Shown here in pieces: positions 1-5,338 of a DNA stretch of 6,441 nucleotides; positions within the stretch are counted from its first letter, which is position 1, and every line of letters starts with the position of its first letter. The DNA is from JAIOHN01 sp038258185. GTDB lineage: Bacteria > Chloroflexota > Anaerolineae > Aggregatilineales > Phototrophicaceae. The translations under genes and the position numbers were made by a program. The notes below the pieces were generated by a model. It did not search any database. It was given only the letters and a program-made list of their open reading frames with translations, and was not told the origin of the DNA. Location of the stretch: assembly GCA_038258185.1 (NCBI GenBank), contig JBBSQD010000332.1:1-6441 (forward strand). Reading direction: 5' to 3'.

Positions 1-2
1 AA

Positions 3-875
3 AAGCTGGAAGTGATGGATGCACTGCGCATGGCCGCCAGCACTATCAGCCTGCATTCCGCTGATGAGCCACAACCCACGCACGAACAACGCGACGCACT
101 GGCACTGGTCGCGCGTTTCCCGACGATCATCGCTGCCTACTGGCGCTACCTCAACCAGCAGCAGCCGATCAGCCCGCGCAGCGATCTGAGCCATGCCGCC
201 AATTATCTGTACATGCTGACTGGCGAAGCGCCGACTGCGGAACGCACCCGTGGCATGGAAACTTACCTGAATACGGTCATGGATCATGGTTTGAACGCCT
301 CAACCTTTACCGCCCGCGTGATTATCTCCACCGGGTCAGACTTAATTTCTGCGGTGACGGGGGCAATTGGCGCGCTCAAAGGGCCGCTGCATGGCGGCGC
401 CCCCGGCCCAGCACTCGATATGGTCTTCGAGATCGGCACGGAAGAAAACGCCGAGCCGCATTTATGGAAACTGGTCAGAGGTGGTGAGCGCCTGATGGGT
501 TTCGGCCATCGCGTCTATAAAGTCCGTGACCCACGCGCCGAGGTTTTATCCCAGGCCGCCGAGCAAATGTATCTGGCTGATGGCGATATGAAGCTTTATA
601 ATCTGGCGAAATATGTGGAACAAACTGCGGTGCGCGTGCTGGAGGAATTTAAGCCGGGGCGCAACCTGCAAACCAATGTCGAGTTTTACACCGCCCTGCT
701 GCTGCACGGGTTGGATTTGCCGACGGATCTGTTCAGCCCGACCTTTGCCATCAGCCGCGCTGCTGGCTGGATCGCGCATTGTTTCGAGCAGCAGGCCGTT
801 GGACGCATCATCCGCCCGGAATCAATTTACACAGGCGAGAAAAACCGGCGCTGGGTACCGCTCGAAGACCGTTAA
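3..875 (+). CDS. Citrate synthase / methylcitrate synthase family, 5'-truncated by window edge
   Basis: Condenses acetyl-CoA (or propionyl-CoA in methylcitrate synthases) with oxaloacetate in the cytoplasm, at the entry to the TCA or methylcitrate cycle. The frame is open to the left edge, and the family has roughly 80-100 further N-terminal residues, so the GTG at 12 is internal (residue 1 in the numbering here). The large-domain segment LHGGAPGPALDMVFEIG carries catalytic His127. RGGERLMGFGHRVYK carries His166, followed by the DPR signature. NVEFYTALLLHGL, the AISRAAGWIAH helix and RPESIYTG close the protein. Spacings between the catalytic positions (39 and 58) nearly match those of E. coli GltA (His264, His305, Asp362: 41 and 57). 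The third position, normally Asp, is Glu224 here (GAG at 681-683). Sequence cannot separate citrate from methylcitrate synthase. No prp genes are visible, so the citrate role is the default. The stop is followed by a hairpin and then the DJ-1 gene on the same strand. Confidence 0.95.
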   Translation, partial: KLEVMDALRMAASTISLHSADEPQPTHEQRDALALVARFPTIIAAYWRYLNQQQPISPRSDLSHAANYLYMLTGEAPTAERTRGMETYLNTVMDHGLNASTFTARVIISTGSDLISAVTGAIGALKGPLHGGAPGPALDMVFEIGTEENAEPHLWKLVRGGERLMGFGHRVYKVRDPRAEVLSQAAEQMYLADGDMKLYNLAKYVEQTAVRVLEEFKPGRNLQTNVEFYTALLLHGLDLPTDLFSPTFAISRAAGWIAHCFEQQAVGRIIRPESIYTGEKNRRWVPLEDR

Positions 876-878
876 AAC

Positions 879-902
879 CGGACACACAAACGGGTGTGTC
901 CG
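879..902 (+). promoter_or_regulatory. Perfect 9-bp hairpin just after the citrate synthase stop
   Basis: CGGACACAC (879-887) pairs perfectly with GTGTGTCCG (894-902) across the 6-nt loop AAACGG. It begins three bases after the TAA at 873-875. No T-tract follows, so a classical intrinsic terminator is not supported. It could protect the 3' end of the citrate synthase message or take part in the switch described for 892-931. The pairing is seen directly; the function is inferred. Confidence 0.55.
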
Positions 903-931
903 CTGGAATGACTCACACAAAGGACACACCC
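892..931 (+). promoter_or_regulatory. Alternative hairpin that would mask the DJ-1 gene's ribosome binding site
   Basis: GGGTGTGTCC (892-901) is the perfect 10-nt reverse complement of GGACACACCC (922-931). Pairing across the 20-nt loop 902-921 would bury the end of the Shine-Dalgarno (AAAGGA, 919-924) and stop at the base before the ATG at 932. The same 892-901 arm forms the upstream hairpin 879-902, so the two structures exclude each other. This is the geometry of a translational sequestor/anti-sequestor. No ligand-binding aptamer is recognisable, and the regulatory role is inferred. Confidence 0.35.
919..924 (+). promoter_or_regulatory. Ribosome binding site fixing the DJ-1 gene start
   Basis: AAAGGA lies 7 nt before the ATG at 932. 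The in-frame ATG at 908 has no comparable purine-rich site upstream, and starting there would add MTHTKDTP before the natural first beta strand. The open frame extends back to 779 inside citrate synthase, but that part is unlike the family. Confidence 0.7.
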
Positions 932-1525
932 ATGCCTACACCCCGCAATGTCGCAATCCTGATTTTTGATGATGTCGAAGTATTGGATTTCTGCGGCCCG
1001 TTCGAGGTCTTTGCCGTGACCGGCACCTACGACGATTTCAAGCCATTTAATGTCTACACCGTTTCGGAAAAATCTGGCCCGGTTGTAGCCCGCAATGGCC
1101 TCAGCATCAATCCGAGTTATACCATTGCCGACTGTCCCGCCCCCGATATTCTGGTGGTGCCGGGAGGCTTTGGCACCCGCCGCGAGATGAACAATCAGCC
1201 CCTGCTGGACTGGATTGTTCAGCAATCCGAAGCGGCTGAACTGCTCGTTTCGGTCTGCACCGGGGCGCTGATGCTGGCGAATGCGCGTCTGCTGGATGGC
1301 CTGGACGCGACCACGCACTGGGGCGCGATTGATCTGTTGAAAGAACTCGCGCCAAAAGCCAATGTGCTGGAAAACACTCGCTATCTGGATAACGGCAAAG
1401 TCATCACCTCAGCGGGTATATCCGCCGGGATTGATATGTCGCTGCATGTGGTGTCGCGTTTGCTCGGCGCGGAGAAAGCCGCCGAAACCGCCCGTTATAT
1501 GGAATACGACCACTGGCGGGGTTAG
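932..1525 (+). CDS. DJ-1/PfpI family protein, isonitrile hydratase-like (InhA clade)
   Basis: A 197-residue cytoplasmic class-I glutamine amidotransferase-fold protein with no signal peptide or membrane segment. The start strand VAILIFDDVEVLDFCGPFEVF carries Asp19. DILVVPGGFGTRREM is followed by the nucleophile elbow SVCTGALML with Cys109. ATTHWGAIDLL contains His129, and TSAGISAGIDMSLHVV is the glycine-rich segment near the C-terminus, which ends MEYDHWRG. Asp19 and Cys109 align with Asp17 and Cys101 of Pseudomonas putida isonitrile hydratase as I recall its sequence, which also shares the THW and GI.AGID motifs. That enzyme hydrates isonitriles to N-substituted formamides. This protein lacks about 30 C-terminal residues of the Pseudomonas enzyme and has no AraC DNA-binding domain, unlike the related FtrA/GlxA-type regulators. 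Isonitrile hydratase activity is plausible but unproven; a generic stress or deglycase role cannot be excluded. It may be co-transcribed with citrate synthase (56-nt gap), although hairpins lie between them. It converges on pepA. Confidence 0.9.
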   Translation: MPTPRNVAILIFDDVEVLDFCGPFEVFAVTGTYDDFKPFNVYTVSEKSGPVVARNGLSINPSYTIADCPAPDILVVPGGFGTRREMNNQPLLDWIVQQSEAAELLVSVCTGALMLANARLLDGLDATTHWGAIDLLKELAPKANVLENTRYLDNGKVITSAGISAGIDMSLHVVSRLLGAEKAAETARYMEYDHWRG

Positions 1526-1547
1526 TAAAACGGGCAAACCAAGATTA

Positions 1548-1604
1548 ACCCCCTCCGTCCCTGCGGGACACCTCCCCCGAAGTCGGGGGAGGCTGGGTGG
1601 GGGT
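1548..1604. repeat. GC-rich multi-stem palindromic intergenic element
   Basis: Three nested or adjacent perfect pairings fill the gap between convergent genes. ACCCCC (1548-1553) pairs with GGGGGT (1599-1604) as an outer stem. GTCCC (1557-1561) pairs with GGGAC (1565-1569) across TGC. CCTCCCCCGA (1571-1580) pairs with TCGGGGGAGG (1583-1592), in practice a 9-bp stem with an AAGT loop. Together they form a closed three-way-junction shape of 57 nt. There is no good T-tract on either side, so it is not a typical intrinsic terminator, although it may stop or protect both converging transcripts. Its composition and layout resemble dispersed REP-like palindromic elements found in many copies in some bacterial genomes. 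Only one copy is visible here, so its repeat status is an inference. Confidence 0.6.
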
Positions 1605-1627
1605 CAAGAAAATGCGACAATTAACCT

Positions 1628-3106
1628 TTATTTCCAATTCCTCACAAAATCAGTAAACAGACGCACGCCGAAGCCGGTCGCGCCTTTGACCGGAGTATAG
1701 GCCGCGTCCTGCGGATTGTTGTCCGCTTCCATCCCGGCCATATCAATGTGCGCCCACGCCGGATAATCCACAAAGTGTTTGAGAAAAATCGCTGCAGTCG
1801 AAGCGCCGCCCAAACGCCCACCAGAATTTTTGACATCAGCCGTCAGCGACTCAATCTGCTTGTTATATTCCTCAAACAGCGGCAGCGGCCATAAGCGCTC
1901 GCTCGTCCGCTGACCGGCTGCCAGCAATGAATCCCGCAAAGCATCATCGGTGCTGAACAACCCTGCTGCCACTCCCCCCAACGCGACCATACACGCGCCA
2001 GTCAGCGTGGCGATATCCACCACGGCTTTCGGTTGATACCGTGATGCAAACACCAGTGCATCCGCCAGCAGCAAACGCCCTTCCGCGTCCGTGCTGATAA
2101 TCTCAATGGTCGTGCCGTTGCTGGCTTTCAGCACATCCTGCGGGCGGTAGGCTTTCCCGCTGACCATATTGTCCGCTGCTGGAATCAGCCCGACGACATG
2201 CAGCGGGAGTTTGAGGGTGCCAATCGCCCGCATCGCACCGATGACCGCGCCACCACCGCCCATATCCCCTTTCATGCCGACCATGCCATCCCGCGTTTTC
2301 AGACTGTAGCCACCGGTATCAAACGTCACACCTTTGCCCACCAGCACAATCGTATCCAGTTCGCTGGCTTTGTCCGCGTTATGCTCCAGCACAATAAAGC
2401 GCGGCGGAGTCTCGCTGCCCTGCGCCACGCCCAATAAAGCACCCATACCGAGCGCTTCGATTTGCTTCTTTTCCAGCACTTCGATTTTTAAGCCCGCATC
2501 TTTGGCGACTTCGCCCGCAATTTTCGCCATGTATGCTGGCGTGCAGATATTCGGTGGTAAGTTCACCAGATCACGCGTGACCAGTACCCCGGCAGACACC
2601 GCCTGACCTATTTTCACCCCGGCCTCTATCGTATCGGTATCGGCTTCGGCGGCGCAAATAGTTAATGTTTCCGGGAGGGCAGCCGGGGCATCGCCCTGTT
2701 TCTGGCCGTGATAATTATATAAAGCCAGCAGCGCCCCTTCGCTGGTACTCTCCGCCGCAAGCGCGACATCCAGTCCAGCAGGCAGCAGCAGCGCGACCGA
2801 TTTCACTTTCAGGTCATGCGCTTTTTTGATGCTCTGCGCCGCGGCACGACGGACAGTCTCCGCATCCAGCTTTTCCGTCTCGCCCAATCCGGTGACAATA
2901 ATCCGTTTGGCACTCACCCCACCGGACGGATACAGCACCGTGACTTCGCCGGATTTGCCTGAAAAGTCGCCGGTCGCCATCACCGCTTTAACGGCCTCGT
3001 CGATTCCGGTCACGCTCGTATTTAGCGTGCCACCCTGCGCGACATAAACGATGATCGCATCCACCTGCGCGTCACTGATTTTTCCAGAATTGATTTGAAT
3101 ATCCAT
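1628..3106 (-). CDS. pepA: Leucyl aminopeptidase, M17 family
   Basis: A cytoplasmic dimetal exopeptidase of 492 residues, close to the usual ~500, that releases N-terminal residues (preferably Leu) from peptides in general peptide turnover and works as a hexamer in this family. The N-terminal macro-like domain covers about residues 1-160 and the catalytic domain about 175-492. Metal ligands and catalytic residues are all present: Lys258 and Asp263 in VGKGVTFDTGG, Lys270, Asp281 in MKGDMGG, and Asp340, Glu342 and Arg344 in STDAEGRLLLADAL. Each sits exactly 12 residues before its E. coli PepA equivalent (270, 275, 282, 293, 352, 354, 356). The usual NTDAEGR signature is STDAEGR here. NSGGRLGGASTAAIFL and KGATGFGVRL complete the family signature. 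The ATG at 3106 (minus strand) is preceded by AGGGAG at 3122-3117, a 10-nt spacer. In E. coli PepA is also a DNA-binding recombination and repression factor; nothing here shows that role. Transcribed alone, divergent from the arabinofuranosidase gene. Confidence 0.97.
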   Translation of the reverse strand: MDIQINSGKISDAQVDAIIVYVAQGGTLNTSVTGIDEAVKAVMATGDFSGKSGEVTVLYPSGGVSAKRIIVTGLGETEKLDAETVRRAAAQSIKKAHDLKVKSVALLLPAGLDVALAAESTSEGALLALYNYHGQKQGDAPAALPETLTICAAEADTDTIEAGVKIGQAVSAGVLVTRDLVNLPPNICTPAYMAKIAGEVAKDAGLKIEVLEKKQIEALGMGALLGVAQGSETPPRFIVLEHNADKASELDTIVLVGKGVTFDTGGYSLKTRDGMVGMKGDMGGGGAVIGAMRAIGTLKLPLHVVGLIPAADNMVSGKAYRPQDVLKASNGTTIEIISTDAEGRLLLADALVFASRYQPKAVVDIATLTGACMVALGGVAAGLFSTDDALRDSLLAAGQRTSERLWPLPLFEEYNKQIESLTADVKNSGGRLGGASTAAIFLKHFVDYPAWAHIDMAGMEADNNPQDAAYTPVKGATGFGVRLFTDFVRNWK

Positions 3107-3118
3107 GTTGAGTTGACT

Positions 3119-3139
3119 CCCTGTAGGCTGTTCACAGGG
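3119..3139 (-). promoter_or_regulatory. Short inverted repeat in the pepA leader overlapping its Shine-Dalgarno
   Basis: CCCTGT (3119-3124) and ACAGGG (3134-3139) are perfect 6-nt inverted arms around a 9-nt loop. On the minus-strand transcript the arm at 3124-3119 overlaps the likely Shine-Dalgarno AGGGAG (3122-3117), so the stem could weaken pepA translation. The arms are short and chance pairing is possible. Confidence 0.3.
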
Positions 3140-3143
3140 CGGG

Positions 3144-3149
3144 ATTGTA
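3144..3149 (-). promoter_or_regulatory. Probable pepA -10 box
   Basis: Read on the minus strand this is TACAAT, five of six matches to TATAAT, about 38 nt upstream of the pepA ATG. That would give a leader of roughly 30 nt. No convincing -35 box stands at 16-18 nt; TTGGCT (3169-3164) is at only 14 nt. The -10 is therefore a candidate, not a complete sigma-70 promoter. Confidence 0.45.
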
Positions 3150-3182
3150 CCCTAAATAGATAGAGCCAACGGGTACCAGAAA

Positions 3183-3212
3183 CACAACAGCACCCCGGAG
3201 GGTGCTGTTGTG
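3183..3212. repeat. Perfect 13-bp stem-loop with CGGA loop in the divergent intergenic region
   Basis: CACAACAGCACCC (3183-3195) and GGGTGCTGTTGTG (3200-3212) pair perfectly around the tetraloop CGGA. The core resembles intrinsic terminator stems. On the + strand it is followed by CAGGAGG instead of a T-tract. On the minus strand it is followed by the weak TTTCTGG, upstream of the pepA promoter, with no minus-strand gene behind it to terminate. Possible readings are a terminator left from a lost gene, a leader stem, or a protein-binding dyad. Confidence 0.6.
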
Positions 3213-3223
3213 CAGGAGGAAAG

Positions 3224-3247
3224 ATGATCATGGAGAATTATTGCTAA
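3224..3247 (+). other. Candidate 7-codon mini-ORF (MIMENYC) behind a strong Shine-Dalgarno
   Basis: AGGAGG at 3214-3219 stands 4 nt before the ATG at 3224 (10 nt before a second in-frame ATG at 3230). The frame reads MIMENYC and stops at TAA 3245-3247. The ribosome site abuts the 13-bp hairpin 3183-3212. It could be a leader peptide for the arabinofuranosidase operon, but the best promoter for that operon (TATAAT at 3415-3420) lies downstream, so a second, upstream start would be needed. A weak TTCACA (3131-3136) / TAAATA (3153-3158) pair with 16-nt spacing exists on the + strand. It may equally be a chance or remnant start site. Confidence 0.25.
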
Positions 3248-3254
3248 TTGCTCT

Positions 3255-3271
3255 ATGTATTTAGAATACAT
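3255..3271. promoter_or_regulatory. Operator-like dyad ATGTATT-TAG-AATACAT
   Basis: Perfect 7-bp arms with a 3-nt centre, 17 nt in all, lie in the AT-rich space between the divergent genes and about 145 nt upstream of the TATAAT box. Size and symmetry fit a dimeric repressor or activator site. No regulator gene is in the window, and I do not recognise the sequence as a named operator. Confidence 0.3.
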
Positions 3272-3316
3272 CAATTTACCATCTGTAACATTGAGATTGC
3301 CCAATGATCGCAAAAC

Positions 3317-3347
3317 CTGTAGCCTATTCTTAATAATTAACCTACAG
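3317..3347. promoter_or_regulatory. Nested inverted repeat CTGTAG...TTAATAATTAA...CTACAG
   Basis: CTGTAG (3317-3322) and CTACAG (3342-3347) flank the AT-rich palindrome TTAAT-A-ATTAA (3330-3340), though the inner palindrome is not centred between the outer arms. CTGTAGG also occurs at 3121-3127 near pepA. A binding site is possible, but the AT-rich context makes chance symmetry likely. Confidence 0.2.
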
Positions 3348-3414
3348 ATTCAGCCTTGTTTGCCACAGCGATCAACCTGCCCCACAATCAATAGCAAGTG
3401 CTCACCCTCTGGAA

Positions 3415-3420
3415 TATAAT
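3415..3420 (+). promoter_or_regulatory. Probable -10 box for the arabinofuranosidase operon
   Basis: TATAAT matches the sigma-70 consensus at all six positions, 39 nt before the ATG at 3460, which would give a leader of about 33 nt. The hexamer at 17-nt spacing, TAGCAA (3392-3397), matches TTGACA at only three positions, so expression may depend on an activator. Confidence 0.5.
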
Positions 3421-3459
3421 CAACTTTTTAAGAAAATTTATCTTTGACAAAGGATTGAA

Positions 3460-5316
3460 ATGGTGACCACAACCTATCGTACACACGCTCAGTGGCACCC
3501 TTTGGGGCATGACCATATTCGGATCAATACCGACACCAGCCTGTGGGGGCAGCGCCAGAAAACCAACCGTGAAGTCAGCTTGCAACATGGTTATGAACTG
3601 CTGGAAAAAGTGGGCAACTTTGAAAATCTGAAGCTGGCAGCAGGTGAAACAACCGGGGAGTACAAAGGCCCATTATTTATGGATTCCGACCTTTATAAAT
3701 GGTTGGAAGCCATCGGCCTGCAACTGGCACAGTCGCATAATCCCCAGCTTCAGCGGATGGCTGAAAGCACCATCGAACTTTTGGCGCAGGCGCAAATGGA
3801 GGATGGTTATCTCAATTCGTTTTATCAGGTCAATAAGCCCGACCAGCGCTGGAAAAATCTGAGAGACGATCATGAGCTTTACTGCGCCGGGCATATGATT
3901 GAAGCGGCGGTGGCCTATTATGAATCGACCGGCAACACCGACTTGCTGGATGTCGCCGTCAAATTCACGGATTATATCGACTCCGTGTTTGGGCCAGACA
4001 AGCAACCCGGCACCCCCGGCCATCCCGAAATCGAGCTGGCGCTGGTCAAGCTGTATCGTGCCACCGGTGAAAAACGCTATCTCGACCTGTCACAGTATTT
4101 TATCGACCAGCGCGGCAACAACCTGCTCAAAGGCAATGGCAATGCCAACTATTTTCAGGATGGCGTCCCCATCCGTGACCAGGACGCGGTTGTCGGCCAT
4201 GCCGTCCGTGCATTGTATCTCGCCGCAGGTGTGACCGATGTCTACATGGAAACCGGTGAACAGGCTTTGCTGGATGCCATGCTGGCCCAATGGCAGGATA
4301 TGACCACCGGCAAATTGTCGATTACCGGCGGTATCGGCGCCCGCTTTGAAGGCGAATCATTTGGTGCACAACACGAGCTACCGAACGACCGCGCTTATAA
4401 CGAAACCTGCGCGGCGATTGCCAGCATTTTCTGGAACTGGCGCTTGCTGCAAATCACGGGTGAAGGCCGCTTCGCCGACCTCATCGAACGCACACTGTAT
4501 AACGGCTTTCTCAGCGGCGTGGGTTTGAACGGACGCGGCTATTTTTACGTGAATCCTTTATCCAGCCGGGGCGGTTACAGCCGTCCAGACTGGCACTGGT
4601 GCGCCTGCTGTCCACCCAATGTGATGCGTGTGCTGGCCTCCGTGACCGAGTATTTTGCCAGCTTCGACTCAGCCGGCATCCAGATTCATCAGTATGCGCC
4701 GATGACAATTGAGCATGAAGGCATGCGCCTCAAAGTCGAAACCAATTATCCCTGGAATGGACAGGTTTCGCTGGTAATCGAAGAAACGAAAACGCCAAGT
4801 TTCGCGCTGAAACTGCGCATCCCTGCCTGGTGCCAGAAAGCCACGCTGCAAATCAATGATGCAAAGCGTGAAGTATCCAGCACCATGAACGGTTATGTCA
4901 CGGTCGAGCGTGACTGGAAACCCGGAGATCGGGTGACGCTCAACCTGATTATGACCCCGCGCCTCATCGCCGCCCACCCTTACATTGATGCCACCCGCGG
5001 CATGGTCGCTATCGAATACGGCCCGCTGGTCTACTGCCTGGAGCAGATTGACCAGGAAGTCGATGTGATGGATGTCGAACTGGGCGAGAACAGTGTGCTG
5101 GAAACCGAATGGCGCGAGGATCTTATGGACGGCACTTTGGTGATTAAAACCACGGGTTATGTGGTCGACAATGACCAGTGGAAAAACACGCTTTATCGTC
5201 CGGTCAGTCAGGTGGCTATCAAACGCCGTCCGGTGCGCCTCACGGCTGTGCCTTATCATCTGTGGGCTAACCGCGATGATGGCGCCATGCGCGTCTGGAT
5301 TCCGTATCAGGCTTAA
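3460..5316 (+). CDS. Beta-L-arabinofuranosidase, GH127 (DUF1680) family
   Basis: A retaining glycoside hydrolase of 618 residues (HypBA1 of Bifidobacterium longum has about 658) that removes beta-L-arabinofuranose from oligosaccharides of plant glycoproteins or polysaccharides. An (alpha/alpha)6-barrel fills most of the protein; beta-sandwich domains follow from about residue 400. GGIGARFEGESFG holds Glu299, NETCA holds Glu315 and Cys317, and CACCPPN holds Cys383 and Cys384. These fit Glu322 (acid/base), Glu338 and Cys340 (zinc), Cys417 (nucleophile) and Cys418 (zinc) of HypBA1; the Glu299-Glu315 spacing of 16 is identical. Other family marks are NREVSLQHGYELLEK, FMDSDLYKWLEA and YNGFLSGV. 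There is no signal peptide, so it acts in the cytoplasm on imported oligosaccharides. AAAGGA (3449-3454) sits 5 nt before the ATG; a GTG directly follows it but is the weaker choice. First gene of a likely operon with the PhyH and AAC(3) genes. Close relatives in GH146 or other DUF1680 groups differ in specificity, so the exact substrate is uncertain. Confidence 0.93.
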   Translation: MVTTTYRTHAQWHPLGHDHIRINTDTSLWGQRQKTNREVSLQHGYELLEKVGNFENLKLAAGETTGEYKGPLFMDSDLYKWLEAIGLQLAQSHNPQLQRMAESTIELLAQAQMEDGYLNSFYQVNKPDQRWKNLRDDHELYCAGHMIEAAVAYYESTGNTDLLDVAVKFTDYIDSVFGPDKQPGTPGHPEIELALVKLYRATGEKRYLDLSQYFIDQRGNNLLKGNGNANYFQDGVPIRDQDAVVGHAVRALYLAAGVTDVYMETGEQALLDAMLAQWQDMTTGKLSITGGIGARFEGESFGAQHELPNDRAYNETCAAIASIFWNWRLLQITGEGRFADLIERTLYNGFLSGVGLNGRGYFYVNPLSSRGGYSRPDWHWCACCPPNVMRVLASVTEYFASFDSAGIQIHQYAPMTIEHEGMRLKVETNYPWNGQVSLVIEETKTPSFALKLRIPAWCQKATLQINDAKREVSSTMNGYVTVERDWKPGDRVTLNLIMTPRLIAAHPYIDATRGMVAIEYGPLVYCLEQIDQEVDVMDVELGENSVLETEWREDLMDGTLVIKTTGYVVDNDQWKNTLYRPVSQVAIKRRPVRLTAVPYHLWANRDDGAMRVWIPYQA

Positions 5317-5325
5317 TCGCTGAAT

Positions 5326-5330
5326 GGAGG
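5326..5330 (+). promoter_or_regulatory. Ribosome binding site fixing the PhyH gene start
   Basis: GGAGG lies 8 nt before the ATG at 5339. The farther upstream in-frame ATG at 5324 overlaps this site and has no Shine-Dalgarno of its own, so 5339 is preferred. An ATG at 5348 is a weaker alternative. Confidence 0.7.
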
Positions 5331-5338
5331 CAAGTCTC

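Noticed and set aside
12..14. GTG at 12 as the citrate synthase start
   Set aside because: The frame is open to the window edge with family-like residues (KLE) before it, and the N-terminal portion of the family is missing; the true start is outside the window.
613..969. + strand open frame overlapping the end of citrate synthase and the start of the DJ-1 gene
   Set aside because: Out of frame with both genes; Cys/Arg-rich translation typical of a shadow frame.
872..1318. 148-codon open frame on the minus strand opposite the DJ-1 gene
   Set aside because: Fully antisense to a gene with clear family motifs; its translation is Arg/His/Gln-rich, matches no family I recognise, and has no ribosome site worth noting.
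1362..1700. + strand open frame running from the DJ-1 gene through the palindromic element
   Set aside because: Starts out of frame inside the DJ-1 gene and crosses the repeat and the pepA 3' end; the peptide is a by-product of the palindromic sequence.
3444..3449. TTGACA as a -35 box
   Set aside because: It lies 11 nt before the arabinofuranosidase ATG and overlaps its ribosome site, so a promoter here would start inside the coding sequence.
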